DNA from: Conchocele bisecta | Taxonomy: Eukaryota > Mollusca > Bivalvia > Lucinida > Thyasiridae | NCBI GenBank assembly: GCA_029237695.1 | Contig: CM055278.1 | Span: 74,504,297-74,568,296 of the forward strand | DNA length: 64,000 bases | Direction: 5' to 3' | Part shown: positions 10,054-20,722 of the stretch, one piece after another | Layout of the letters: each line of letters begins with the position of its first letter | Position numbering within the stretch: position 1 is the first letter of the stretch | Made by a program: the position numbers and the translations under genes | The notes under the pieces: model-generated | Databases searched by the model: none | The model's input: the letters and a program-made list of their open reading frames with translations, nothing else | What the model was told of the DNA's origin: nothing

Positions 10054-10340
10054 AGTGGAGCGCCGTGGCGTAATGGTTAGTGTGTCGGACTACTGATCCA
10101 AGGGTCGTGGGTTCGAGCCTGGCTAGCGGCGTGCGTTGTGTCCTTGAGCAAGACACTTTATCCACACTGCTCCAGTTCACCCAGCTGTAAATGGGTACCG
10201 ATAATTCGTAGTTGCCCTGTAAATACGAATTACCGGCTTCTCTCAAAAAATCTCTACCTCCGTTCTTTCTCCCATTCTTGGGAGACGGCATGCAAGGTCC
10301 TAGAGCCAGTGCCGCCGTTAAATATAAGCCAAAAAAAAAA
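10054..10340 (+). mobile_element. tRNA-derived SINE with conserved central domain and poly(A)
   Basis: The head carries an A-box-like TGGCGTAATGGTTAG and a canonical B box GGTTCGAGCCT (about 10111-10121). The body contains CCTTGAGCAAGACACTTTAT and CCCAGCTGTAAATGGGTACC, a central motif shared by SINEs of many invertebrates. It ends in an A run at about 10331-10340. The different body and tail separate it from the SINE at 1262. Confidence 0.85.
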
Positions 10341-10353
10341 GTACTCAAACCCA

Positions 10354-10535
10354 CAGGTGGAATAGTCGGACGTGTGACACAAAGAAAATGACCATTACAC
10401 AAATATCCATTACCCCTCCCACTTGATCTCGTTCTATTATTAACGTCATGTACAGTACGATACCAGGTGGGTGGGATAATGGGATTTTTTTAATAGGCAT
10501 TTATTTTGGTGTCATAGGTCCGAGTCTTCCACCTG
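10354..10535. mobile_element. MITE, CAGGTGGAA ends, copy 1
   Basis: Starts CAGGTGGAATAGTCGGACGT and ends GGTCCGAGTCTTCCACCTG. Inner arms CCATTACCCCTCCCACTTG and CAGGTGGGTGGGATAATGGG are inverted. Related copies: 20935-21110 and 59709-59800. Confidence 0.8.
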
Positions 10536-11010
10536 TGCTCACCATATGAGTAAACACAGATTGCAACGCACGAGCTTGTCCGTGATGTTGCAGCTGATGG
10601 AACAGGATATCGGTCATTGGGTCATTGCGTCATCATTACTACACTTTTTTCTACACGCGTTTACAATAATGGATTGCACGGACCTGCGTAGATCTACATT
10701 CTACATGAACATGATGAATAAATAAAACATGACGTTAACAATTCTTGGATTCAATATATTTATTACATGCGAAGATAACAGTGAAAACTTATGGCATAGT
10801 ATAGGCATTGGCGACGTCGTTCATTCGCAGTGACAGTGTACAGTGTACATGTATTTTTTGTTGACATTATGATGCGTCTTGGCTGAGAACGGATATAGCA
10901 CGGTTCGGATAAGCAACACGGAAGGTTGTATGTCGCCGGACTTCCGTGTACTAATGGGGTCTCACCGTAACTTCGATTGCAAAACATGTTTATCATGCTG
11001 AAAAATAACT
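10536..11010. other. Intron sequence, nothing recognised
   Basis: No feature supported; no tandem repeat and no coding signature. Confidence 0.4.
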
Positions 11011-11469
11011 ACTGTCCGTTTCATGAAACCTGCCCAACTTTTACGGCTATATAAACAATGCAAAAACAATATTTTGTTCATGAAATTTGGTCAAATATTG
11101 ATTTTATTACGAAAAACTTGGGAAATTGACTCCCAAACCTGGCTAGATAGCTTGGAATTAATCTAACTAAGAAAACGAAAGTTAAATTGTGAAAATCGGT
11201 CCACTATTTCTGAAATTAGAAAAATTTCCCCATGTTAAATTCCCATACAGGGGTCCTCCAGATTATCAGACAAAAATGGCAGTTTTTTAACAATATTTTT
11301 CTTAAAATAGCAACTACGGGCATAAACTTTTCACAGAACAATCGTCGGTTCTTGCTTTCTCAACGCATGTAAACTATTTAGCAAACTGTGCCATCTTTCT
11401 CGCTTAAAATCGGGTCAGATCATCAGTTGAAAAATGGCATACACACATACAACATATAATTAATTTGAC

Positions 11470-12365
11470 TACAAGAGTATTGGGAATAATGCGTAACCTA
11501 AAATTTAAGATAAGCAGACAGTCTTTAAACCAAGCAGACAGTCTTTAAACCAAATATATATATATCTTATATGAGACCTATACTAGAATATGCTTCATCT
11601 GTCTGGGATGGGTGTACAGAATATGAAAAGGATTTGTTGGAAAAAATTCAGAATGAAGTCGCGAGAATAGTAACAGTATTAACACGGTCAATATCACTCG
11701 ACAACTTAAGGCAAGAAGTTGGATGGCAACTTCTATCTGTTCGACGTAGTATTCAAAAGCTTTCGATCATGTACAAAGCCAACAATAATCAAGTACCTAG
11801 TTATATTTCTAACCTGATTCCACCCACTGTTAATAATATATCTTGTTACAATCTTAGAAATCGATTTGATTTAAATGTCCCCACTACACGACTGGAAGTA
11901 TACAAACAATCATTTATACCATCTTCGGTACAACTCTGGAATGAAACTGACCCGTTGCTGAGAAATATAGATAGTCTTAGACACTTCAAAACATCATGCG
12001 CCCAACAACTATATACTCAATATAATATACCACCATACTATTTAGAGGGAGATCGATTGTTTTCAGTTATGCATGCAAGAATTCGAAATAAATGTAGCAG
12101 TCTTAATTGTGATCTTTGCAATAACCATATCAGAGAAACTCCCTACTGTGAATGTAGTGAAGTTGTAGAGGATGCTGAACATTACTTCTTCGAATGTAAT
12201 AAATATCATGTGCAGCGTCTAATTTTATGCCAGTCACTGCGACAATTGTATCCCCTAAACGCACATATACTTTTGCATGGCATACCTGAAGAAAGTAATG
12301 AGTGCAATACTGTTATTTTTAAAGCTGTACAAGATTATATTAAAGCTACGAAAATATTTGAGTAA
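11470..12365 (+). pseudogene. Non-LTR retrotransposon reverse transcriptase C-terminus, 5'-truncated and frameshifted
   Basis: The open part at 11571-12365 encodes about 264 residues beginning MRPILEYASSVWDGC, the post-RT segment typical of LINE pol proteins of the Jockey/CR1-like group in molluscs. Motifs in order: LEYASSVWDG, SFIPSSVQLWN (about residues 119-129) and a C-terminal Cys/His cluster CSSLNCDLCNNH...CECSE...EHYFFEC. Upstream, 11470-11530 encodes TTRVLGIMRNLKFKISRQSL in another frame. The two parts are separated by a 20-bp direct duplication (AAGCAGACAGTCTTTAAACC twice, about 11512-11551) and an expanded TA tract just before TCTTATATGAGACC, which breaks the frame. The endonuclease and catalytic RT domains are missing. 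It is a dead copy. Confidence 0.88.
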
Positions 12366-12870
12366 CACACTTGGTGGATGAGACACAAGCTCTATCGGAT
12401 GCTTTCCATTTGCCAACATCATCCAGTACCACCTGATAACAACGAACACTGAAATCAACTGCAGTGCACATCTATCTATGCGTTAGGTTATATATTATAT
12501 GTACATTGTGACACATTACTCTTTCACTCTTTCACTCTTTCTCCCAATCTCCTCTCTCACTTTCTTTACTCTCTCTTTTTATCCGATTTTTCTTTTCGTA
12601 CATTGTGAAAATATATATATGTATATACCGCAAGATTATTGGTATGTACCCATATACATATACCTGTATACTTATCATTGTGCAAATATATATATGTATA
12701 TACTACATGATTATTGGTATGTACCCATGTACATATACCTGTATACTTATCGCCATTGCTGTTAAATTTATGTATTTTTGAAATACTTGGGTAAGGGCTG
12801 TAATTAATGTTGTGAGAACTTGTAGCCCAAGCCCATTGTACTTATATGCAATAAACTATGTTTAAACTAA
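12366..12870 (+). mobile_element. LINE 3' tail with duplicated 75-bp block and poly(A) signal
   Basis: Non-coding tail after the reverse transcriptase stop. Two copies of an approximately 75-bp unit (12600-12674 and 12675-12750) share ATATATATATGTATATAC and TATTGGTATGTACCCAT. AATAAA in GCAATAAACTATG at about 12850 is probably the element's poly(A) signal. Confidence 0.65.
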
Positions 12871-13589
12871 AGTCGTAACATTGCCCCAAAATTAACATCG
12901 ACAATCAGTTATCCGGACAAACATATACTCGTCTTATAACTTGTATTCTCAACATGAAATCATAATTTTATCGCCTGTAAACCAGTGTAAACAGCGTTAT
13001 GTAGTCCTGCAGAAAAAACATTCACCATTCGCTTCTTGGAAAACAACGTATTTATAGAATTTATTTTATTTATAGAACAACTCAGAAATGACGTATTCGA
13101 TTACAAGCCCCCGCGAGACTTGTGACGTTGTAAACAACTTGTGAACAGAGTTGAGGAATATTTTCAGCAAATATTACTAAAATGTTTACCTTGGCAATAT
13201 ATTCTTCACACTGGCATGGAAACAGCAAGCACCTGCGTGACTTAGATGTATTTGATGCAAGTTCTGATCAAACGAATGCTCTTAATTAACAGGTATTTTC
13301 ATTTGTCCGATAAACTGATTGTCCGGATAATTGGTATGACCCCTGTAGACATCTTCACTATAACATCAATATTGGACCAAATTTTACAAAATAAAAAGAA
13401 GGCTCATTCTTAAATTTCAATAAAATTTAGGAATTATCAAAAAAAATATAGTTTTTGCATTGTTTATATAGCCGTAAAATTTCAGCAGCTTTCGTGAAAC
13501 AGACAGTAGCATTGTAAACATTACAATATTATAAACATATTTTTTTTTACAAATCCCCAATTTTTATCAGGCAACTTATAGATGCATTG

Positions 13590-15235
13590 GGTTCCGAAAT
13601 ACGATACAAATCAACAATTAAATTATTTTTTCCTACTCTGTTTCATCACTTTCTCGGCATATCTCGGCATATCTGAGACACAGTGCCTTTAACCTTTAGA
13701 TGTAATTTAATCTCTGCATTGATGTTCCCCGTACCCATATGCATTGTGTTTACCATCTGTTGTTGTTGTTAATTAGCTGTAGTTTATTTTATACACCTAC
13801 TTTATCTGTACATTTATGCATTGTGTTCTTCTTACTTTGCATGTATGTTTGTATAATTTATCAAAGGGTTCATAGATTGAAATAGCCCTAGTTTTATGTT
13901 AGTAAATGCATTGCCATATGGGCATGAATTTGACATTTGAATGCCTGAAATGGTTAAATCTAGTATGCACAACTCGATTCACAATTTTACAGCCACTACC
14001 CCTAAACCTTCTCCTGCATGCGCCAATTGATTTGTAAGTGGATATTATCACTGGTGCTACATTCCGCATTAGCGTAAAATGTTTCGCATCGAAATATGTT
14101 CTGGATTCCGTAAGAATTCCAATTCCCTACATGCAGAAGATACTGCATAAATGTATTTTCGTCTAGTAACCGGCGCAAGAAATTTATGCCGGTTACTAGA
14201 TGAAAAATGCATTCATGCGATAGCTGTAAATAGAGCTTAGTGGAAATTTGTCAGGAAAGCGGTGCATTTTTTTATGTGAAACATTTTACGCCGGTGCGTC
14301 AGGAAAGCGGTGCATTTTTCGACATGAAGCATTTTAAGCCGGTGCGGAGTGCAGCGCCAGTGATTATAGTTTAGCATTATCTGTCCAACTGTGCATCCAG
14401 CTAAATCTACTCTACACTAGGCATGTATGCACACTAGTAATGGTCTTCCTTACTCAGTTTGGACCTGACTTTAGTTTCCTTGCATGGGAATCTAGTGCAA
14501 AAGAATTGTACGCTTTTAATTTTTGCAAAACTTTTTGTGTAGAATCAGCATGCTGGATGCTGTGATGTAGCATAATTATACAGAGTTACTTACCGTTGCT
14601 TTGTTTATAGATATCTGGTCCAATAATATAATTTATCGCAATATTTCTGAAAAAATAATTGGCAATCAGTAAATACCCGGTTTTGCTGTCTCTATTACAA
14701 TAGATTGGATTGGCTTGAAACTTCATATACTGTCGTTAAACCCCAACAAACAAACTGTCATCATCCATATGTTCCATAGCCCACCTAGCGACCACTGTTC
14801 TCAAGGTCAAGCAAGGTCAATGACCTATACATCCTCCATCCTCCATCTGTGTTACTGATTTCTTGCATTCTTAAATTGGTTTACCTAACTTTGAATATCA
14901 GGAGTAATCTCCCATTGAACAACTTGCAGGGCCTCTCCAATGTAAGAATTGTTGAAGTTTGATTGTCTCATTACACACTGTTTTCATTGCAAAGCTAAGC
15001 AAAATGACTGGACTGTTTTCATTGCAAAAATAAACAAACTGACTGTTTTCATTGCCAAACTAAGCAAAATGACATGAAAACTAAAACGTTTGGTATGTCA
15101 ATTCTAACATAACATTGCTGTTAAATGGAAATAAAACCCTATCAATCCATCATTTGATGTCAACGGATATCTCGTAATCTGTTACACATAGTCCTTGGTG
15201 TCTACTCTATTTCAGGCTAAATCCAGTAGGTATTT
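13590..15235. other. Intron sequence with minor repeats
   Basis: Mostly unique AT-rich sequence without exon signatures. At 14130-14345 there is a foldback (TCTAGTAACCGGC at 14162 and GCCGGTTACTAGA at 14190) followed by two copies of GTCAGGAAAGCGGTGCATTT (14250 and 14299). Three short copies of GACTGTTTTCATTGC occur at about 14975-15055. At 14798-14830 a cluster CTCAAGGTCAAGCAAGGTCA resembles the AGGTCA motif discussed in the findings. Confidence 0.5.
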
Positions 15236-15243
15236 ACCTGAAC

Positions 15244-15682
15244 CCGGTTGCTCAAAACCTCTGTTAATAGCTTAACTTACTGTTAAATCCATAATGGTGT
15301 TAAGTATTTGCTACCAGAGGTTTTGAGCAACGGTGTTAAGGATTTAACAGTCTGTTAAGCTAACAGGGGCCCGTTTCACTAAACTTCTTACGACTAAAAT
15401 GTTCGCAAGTTCAAATTCGAGATCGTCTGTAAATTTCAATTTATGGATTTACATTTATTGAGCATAGGCTGCAAATGCAGCATATGCTCAATAAATCTAA
15501 ATCCAATAATTATTTACAAGAAAACATTGTTAATGTGACATTTACAGACTATCATAATTTTGCACTTACAAACATTTTAGTCGTACTAAGTTTAGTGAAA
15601 CGGGCCCCAGATGTTTTGAGCAACGGTGTTAAGGATTTAACAGTCTGTTAAGCTAAAAGAGGTTTTGAGCAACTGGACCCTG
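15244..15682. mobile_element. MITE (GGTTGCTCAAAACCTCTGTT ends) with a nested MITE
   Basis: Left end CCGGTTGCTCAAAACCTCTG, right end AGAGGTTTTGAGCAACTGG. Inside, a block containing TTTTGAGCAACGGTGTTAAG is present on both sides of the nested element at 15367-15608, so part of the host was duplicated. It lies 53 bp before the 15735 exon. Confidence 0.8.
15367..15608. mobile_element. MITE, GGGGCCCGTTTCACTAAACTT family, copy 1 (nested)
   Basis: Near-perfect inverted ends GGGGCCCGTTTCACTAAACT and AGTTTAGTGAAACGGGCCCC, with inner ACGACTAAAATGTTCG / CATTTTAGTCGT and a central ATTTATTGAGCATAGGCTGC hairpin. Other copies: 36436-36611 and 54358-54548. Confidence 0.9.
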
Positions 15683-15734
15683 GAAATTTACATTAATTGC
15701 AGTGAGTATTTACGTTTTTTTAATTTGGTTACAG

Positions 15735-15827
15735 ACGACCCACGAACCAATTCAGAAGATGCCTTAATCCTTACAGTCATAGAGGCATATTGTACAAGTG
15801 CGAAGACTCGGCACACAGTCAACTCCT
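15735..15827 (+). CDS. ARHGEF7: ARHGEF7/beta-PIX exon: VIEAYCTSAKTR block
   Basis: A 93-bp exon between TTTGGTTACAG and CCT|GTAAGT. It enters in phase 1, which fits the exit of the 5789-5999 exon, and leaves in phase 1. It encodes (D)DPRTNSEDALILTVIEAYCT then SAKTRHTVNS. Vertebrate beta-PIX has EEDAQILKVIEAYCTSAKTRQTLNS at the same place, so identity is about 80% over the last 20 residues. The exon is symmetric (93 = 31 x 3). It is flanked by a 9.7-kb intron upstream and a 5.5-kb or longer intron downstream. The branch in isoform structure in vertebrates falls directly after the NS at the end of this exon. Confidence 0.96.
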
Positions 15828-16146
15828 GTAAGTACCAAATTTAATGGGTCAGTGGAATAAGGGCGCTAACTGCCCCCTCCATCCACTGGCTCCTTCAGTT
15901 GTCTCCCATGGAGATGATTTTGATATGCTGAGAAATCATGTTTTTATTTTACAAAATGGGCATTTGAATGCAATGTGCAGACTGAAGTTATGACTATTAG
16001 TTAATCAGTCAATCAATCAACCAATGACTGACAGGAATAATGTGGCTTATTGCCTTTACAACCAGTGTGGGCCCAGATCACTCTTCACATGTGTGTCATC
16101 TATGCACATCTGTGCTGTCTGATCAGGGTCTACACTGTTCCCAATT

Positions 16147-16235
16147 CAGTTATTGACACACCCGTGGTGCTTCTAACAAACCGTATAATACTAATGACTG
16201 TTAGAAGCACCACGGGTGTGTCAATAACTGAAGGT
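16147..16235. repeat. Perfect palindrome inside a degraded MITE
   Basis: TTATTGACACACCCGTGGTG CTTCTAACA is inverted at 16200-16230 (TGTTAGAAGCACCACGGGTG). The surrounding 16060-16330 sequence carries diverged arms of the GTGACTGGAGAAATGGGGC family (TCTGATCAGGGTCTACACTG, CCCTATTTCTCCAGTCACAA). Confidence 0.75.
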
Positions 16236-16349
16236 ATACATCCGTATCAATCTGCCGGACTGTGCTAGAAAATCATGTACAAGACTGACAATATATGCCA
16301 TAAGCCCTATTTCTCCAGTCACAAGCACAGGTGTTTGAACAGATGGTCA

Positions 16350-16955
16350 GTATGTTGGTGTCTTATGGGTATTTTGGTGGATTTTGGGTAGATTTTGGTG
16401 GATTCGTTGGTTTTGGGAAATTTACATAGTTTTGTGCATCTACTGATGCTCACTCATTACACATGACAGAATTGTTGATTATCTACACTTTCACCGTTCC
16501 GAACTTTCAGACCCCTTTTATACTGTCAAAAGGAAAGAAAGATTTTTTCAATATTTGGCCAATAAAATTTCCAACATTCGTTGCTTTCAGACCGATTATG
16601 TCATCAATTTTCAACTACAAACTCCAAATTCAGGTTCTATCGATTCAGGAGACATATATCAATATGCTGATGCCGATAGAATACATGAACTGCAGTTATC
16701 TGTTCCTACATTTAACACATTAAAATCCATACAATTGCGAGATTTTCTGTCGAGCCCTGGAAGTGGAGACATTTGATTGAATAGCCATTTCCTGCGATGG
16801 TTCAAAATCCACTATGACATACCCCGTCACCGTGTCAGCCAATGAACGTCGCGCTGTAAAGTTGTAAACACAAATCGCGGGAGATGACGTAAATTGTATG
16901 TTGGTAACAATGCACCCAAACCACCAGATATACCTAAATAACCCATAAAACACCG
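16350..16955. mobile_element. Probable DNA transposon remnant with GGTGTCTTATGGG ends
   Basis: Left GGTGTCTTATGGGTATTTTG and right end, read in reverse, GGTGTTTTATGGGTTATTTA match imperfectly. A 59-codon frame downstream of TTGCTTTCAG (16592) encodes a polar peptide (TDYVINFQLQTPNSGSIDSG...). It could be a transposase remnant or chance; it matches nothing I recognise. Confidence 0.4.
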
Positions 16956-17109
16956 AAATATGAACCGTTCTTCAAGGACCTGTGGTCACAACCACATATC
17001 AATCAACCTGTATCTACTAGTGTATGGGTTAACACATATATGAAAACACTACGATGTTTGTTTGTTTGTTTGTTGGCCTGTGTTGGTATTGTGCTTCTAT
17101 GTTGTAACA

Positions 17110-17330
17110 CGTTAACCCTTAGAATGCGTGAAATGAAAACTGTCGTCTGTTGTTGTTTTATATTTTACCTTCTTTCTCAATAAAAACATGGTGTGACAGC
17201 ACTTTAGAATCATTTCCTTTGGAAATGATTCCAAAGGGCTGTCAAACCATGTATGTGATGAGGAAAAATTATATAAAAAATAAGAAGCAGACGACAATAT
17301 TTAATTCAGCATTGTAAGGGCTAACATGGG
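17110..17330. mobile_element. MITE, CCCTTAGAATGCG / GTCGTCTG family, copy 1
   Basis: Long foldback: CCCTTAGAATGCGTGAAATG...GTCGTCTGTTGTTG at the left, AGCAGACGACAATATTTAAT...GCATTGTAAGGGCTAAC at the right, and a central AATCATTTCC/GGAAATGATT hairpin. Other copies: 29135-29335, 29565-29845, 34225-34400 (partial), 34960-35175, 59013-59215. Confidence 0.85.
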
Positions 17331-17454
17331 TATGTTGTGTTGTGTGTTGGTGTATGTATCCCTTTCACCCTTAAATATCATACAATGACCAGTCCATTCT
17401 AATGTTTGGACTATTCCATTCTTCAGGATGGGGTAGTTGAAAATTCTATCAGAC

Positions 17455-17522
17455 AAACATTGTAGATCCCGATGAGACAGCTCGTTACGAGCTGGCTCAT
17501 CTGGATCTACAATGTTTGTACA
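17455..17522. repeat. Short palindrome
   Basis: ACAAACATTGTAGATCCCGA is inverted around AGCTCGTTACGAGCT, ending ATCTACAATGTTTGT. Likely a small MITE or its core. Confidence 0.8.
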
Positions 17523-17974
17523 TGTTATTACTTGGTGTTTAAAGGGTTATTGATGTTGTAAGAGCCAATGTAATATTGTTGTTTAGTATTTACCAGTTAA
17601 CACTTTTCCCTCTGTTGTATTTTGAATATGCTTCAACACTGCCTAACTTGGTGAAATAGGCTATAATAAGGAAAATCTCACAAAAGTGAACCTTTATGAT
17701 GATTTGCTTTTTGAAGTCAGTAAGGCCATAATAAAATACGTGTCTGTTTCCCCTCGTCCGACCAACCTGCTAAAATCAGCTGGTCTCAATTATATTGCCG
17801 ATTTTTGTCGCGCCTGCTTGTGGACAGCGCGATATAGTCGGCACATTGGCGTACGTACGCGTGTCCGGGTTAAAGTTTTTATGCCCCCGGTCTCGGCAGA
17901 GCCTCGCCCATCCCGTTTCCTGAGCCTTGCCGGATATTTTTTCCCATTCACGGCACTAACCTACTATTCTCTAT

Positions 17975-18095
17975 CTATTTTCCTTATTTCTGAACCAAAG
18001 TATATGTTGTGACCACTCATTTGAACCGTCTCGGCAAGACGGTTCAAATGAGTGGTCACAACATATACTTCTGATGAGAAATAAAGAAATTCTTG
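17975..18095. mobile_element. Core of the GTATATGTTGTGACCACTCA MITE
   Basis: GTATATGTTGTGACCACTCA and its inverse TGAGTGGTCACAACATATAC surround a CGTCTCGGCAAGACG loop. The full-length family is seen at 20497-20722 and 45645-45895. Confidence 0.8.
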
Positions 18096-18944
18096 AGCCT
18101 TGCCGGATATTTTTTCCCATTCACGGCACTAACCTACTATTCTCTATGTATGTCCCCGGTCTCGGTAGAGGCGGAGGCATATAGTGTTCGGACTGTGTGC
18201 CTGTGTCCGTCCGTGTGTCCGACACATTAAGAAGTTCACCGGATTTTCAAAATTCTGTTATATCTTCTATATCCCTTGATGGATTACTTAAATATTTCAA
18301 CACAGTATACCTGTGGACAAATGCCACACATCCATGCTGCCCTTAATATGACCTTGACATTTTGACCTTGACAACTTCGAATTTTTTCCCACTTTATGAA
18401 GTTCGCCAGAGGTTCTCAATTCTGTCATAACTTCTATATTCATTGAATGATTACTTACATATTTCAATACAGCATACTTGTGGACAAATTCCACACATGC
18501 ATGCTGCCCTTAATATGACCTTGGCCTTTTGACCTTGATAACTTTGATTTTTTTTCCCACATTAAGAAGTTCGCCAGAGTTTCTCAATTATGTCATAACT
18601 TCTATATTCCTTGAAGGATTACTTAAGTATTTCAACACAGCATAATTGTGGACAAATGCCACACATCCATGCTGCCCTTGATATGACCTTGATCTTTTGA
18701 CCTTGACAACTTTGAACTTTTTCCCACATTAAGAAGTTCAACGGAGTTTCTCAATTCTGTCATAACTTCTATATTCCTTGAAGGATTACTTTAATAGTTC
18801 AATACCGCGGTACATCATACTTGTGGACGATTGCCACACATTCATACTGCTTTTAATATGACCTTGACCTTGACAAATTCGAACTTTTTCACACATATTC
18901 TGTCATAACTTCTATATCCCTTATTGGATTACTTTAATATTTCA

Positions 18945-19270
18945 ATACATCAAACCTGTGGACAAATGCCACACATCCATGCTGCCCGTAATACCTTCAC
19001 CATCAAACCTGTGGACAAATGCCACACATCCATGCTGCCCATCATACCTTCACCATCAAACCTGTGGACCAAATGCCACACAAACCTGTTGCCCATATAC
19101 CTTCACCATCAAACCTGTGGACAAATGCCACACATCCATGCTGCCCATCATACCTTCACCATCAAACCTGTGGACAAATGCCACACATCCATGCTGCCCA
19201 TCATACCTTCACCATCAAACCTGTGGACAAATGCCACACATCCATGCTGCCCATCATACCTTCACCATTT
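18945..19270. repeat. 53-54-bp tandem repeat, about 6 units
   Basis: Unit: ACCATCAAACCTGTGGACAA then ATGCCACACATCCATGCTGC and CCATCATACCTTC. It is a shortened derivative of the 165-bp unit next to it, which contains TTGTGGACAAATGCCACACA and CATCCATGCTGCCCTTAATA. The frames it leaves open are repeat artefacts. Confidence 0.9.
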
Positions 19271-19460
19271 CACCTTCACAACTGTGCTTATGAATACTTA
19301 TCACTTTCGGTTAATTAACTTTGCCACAGTTTCTCCAATCTGCCACCGGGGGCATTCGTGTGCCAACAGGCCACACTTTCTTGTTGATTAAAGTTTTTCG
19401 GTATACTATCAAAGACTCGGCGGTTGCGACATACCGGCTGAGGGCTGTGGGCATCTAGTT

Positions 19461-19920
19461 AAAAACAAATATAATCGCGGAATTTGTTATGATACGAGGT
19501 CATGTCCGACCAAAGTGAGAAGTCTTTTTCATAGAGTTATACCGATGAAAGCCGAAACACACAAAATGCCTGTGGCGCAATCTGAGATAAAAAATAATAT
19601 TCCCACCTACCTATCCAACTTGAAAATCAGGGTCGGGAGATGGAAAACAAACATTCTATTAATTAATAATTATTTCATGTAGAAATAATAAAAAGATATA
19701 AACAGAAATTGTGTTCTGATTCATGGATATGTTTCTTGTTTTTGATCCATTTTTGTTTTGTTTGTGTGTATTTTGTATTCAGTCAGGTTGCTGTATTCAT
19801 TGCTCTGTTGATGGAATAATGTTTGTGTGTGAACGATCTTGTTGTTATATGAATTACCGAGACAATTTAACCCCTCTTTAATGCTAAAGTATTGTGTTGT
19901 AAATATCGGTAAATTACGTT
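19461..19920. other. Intron sequence, nothing recognised
   Basis: AT-rich; no repeat or exon seen. Confidence 0.4.
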
Positions 19921-19925
19921 ATGTT

Positions 19926-20087
19926 CATACTACTGTAATACCCTAAATATAGAATGCATTCAAATACATTGCTTATGCTCATACTACTGTAATACCCTAA
20001 ATATAGAATGCATTCAAATACATTGCTTATGCTCATACTACTGTAATACCCTAAATATAGAATGCATTCAAATACATTGCTTATGTG
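19926..20087. repeat. 54-bp tandem repeat, 3 units
   Basis: CATACTACTGTAATACCCTA then AATATAGAATGCATTCAAAT and ACATTGCTTATGCT repeated three times with almost no divergence, so the expansion is recent. Confidence 0.95.
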
Positions 20088-20154
20088 ATAAACCGGTACA
20101 ACGTTACTAACCTTAAATTATTTGATTATGTTAAGTTATGTAACAAAATTGATT

Positions 20155-20470
20155 GTTATATGTAGCTGTGACTAGAGAAATGGGGCATATAGGTTTTGCT
20201 ACATGTGTAGATCCAGCATAGTCTGATCAGGATCTACACTGTTCTCCATTCCATCAATGAAAAACTGTTATGCTTCTAACAAGCAATATAGATCGTTATC
20301 AGGCTACAGGAGTGTTAAAAACAAAATTTCTACCCCGCTCCATACCTCTCGCGAAGTAGAAAACATATCGGAGGCAAATTATTGTAGCTACATGAGTGTG
20401 CTATTTGATCAATAATTACCCAAATCCCATAAGCCACATTTCTCCAGTCACAGCCACATACACAAAGTTG
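20155..20470. mobile_element. MITE, GTGACTGGAGAAATGGGGC family, copy 3
   Basis: TGTAGCTGTGACTAGAGAAATG at the left (in two overlapping parts) is inverted as CATTTCTCCAGTCACAGCCA at the right, with internal GTGTAGATCCAGCATAGTCT and TCAGGCTACAGGAGTGTTA. Confidence 0.8.
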
Positions 20471-20496
20471 TGCAATCAGTGCTATATTGGGGTTTA

Positions 20497-20722
20497 ACCC
20501 ATTTCATGCTGACAATATGCCATTTTGGTTTTGGGAAAATCATAAATATTTTCTTTAAATGTGCTTAGAAGTATATGTCGTGACCACCATTTGAATTGTT
20601 TCATCGAGATGGTTCAAATGAGTGGTAGCAACATATACTGTCATTGAGAAATAACTAAAATAAGAATAAAATATTTTTAAAAATTCATACCCGTATAGGT
20701 GTATTCCACGTGTAATGGGTTA
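20497..20722. mobile_element. MITE, GTATATG-TTGTGACCAC family, full copy
   Basis: AACCCATTTCATGCTGACAA at the left, TTCCACGTGTAATGGGTTAA at the right, and central GTATATGTCGTGACCACCAT / GAGTGGTAGCAACATATAC. Same family as 45645-45895 and 60118-60320. Confidence 0.8.

Larger units (their letters stand above)
11249..13345. mobile_element. pogo/Tigger-like element (CAGGGGTC ends) carrying a LINE fragment
   Basis: Left end CAGGGGTCCTCCAGATTATC and right end (reverse complement) CAGGGGTCATACCAATTATC, flanked by TA at 11247-11248 and 13346-13347. Comparison with intact host MITEs gives the empty site CCCATAGAC. The interior holds an unrelated LINE 3' part (11460-12870), so three layers are nested: MITE, then this element, then LINE. 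Confidence 0.8.
11011..13507. mobile_element. Foldback MITE (ACTGTCTGTTTCACGAAA family) split by a nested insertion
   Basis: Left arm 11011-11248 starts ACTGTCCGTTTCATGAAACC and the right arm 13348-13507 ends AGCTTTCGTGAAACAGACAGT in separate blocks. Uninterrupted relatives are at 30691-31190 and 58455-59012, where the centre reads CCCATAGACATCTTCAC. Here the same centre is broken at CCCATA / TAGACATCTTCAC by the 2.1-kb element at 11249-13345. Confidence 0.85.
17806..19460 (+). mobile_element. Tandem-array element (GTCGC subterminal repeat, ATCTAGTT tail)
   Basis: Opens TTGTCGCGCCTGCTTGTGG and closes with GCGGTTGCGACATACCGG, then GGGCATCTAGTT. Inside are a GTCC-type run (18205-18222), about four units of about 165 bp (18225-18910) each with GACCTTGACCTTTTGACCTT, and a short array of about 53-bp units at 18945-19265. 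A 120-bp MITE (17975-18095) is inserted near the left side, next to a partial duplication of the TTGCCGGATATTTTTTCCCA block. Confidence 0.65.

Noticed and set aside
10054..10135. Possible tRNA gene with good A and B boxes
   Set aside because: The acceptor stem does not close and a SINE body with poly(A) follows; it is a SINE head.
16555..16776. A 59-codon frame after a good acceptor (TTGCTTTCAG), considered as an ARHGEF7 last exon
   Set aside because: It is in phase 0 relative to that acceptor, while the upstream exon needs phase 1, and it lies between inverted ends of a probable transposon remnant.
18924..19391. Open frames with HQTCGQMPHIHA-type repeats
   Set aside because: All three forward frames are open because of the 53-54-bp repeat; not coding.
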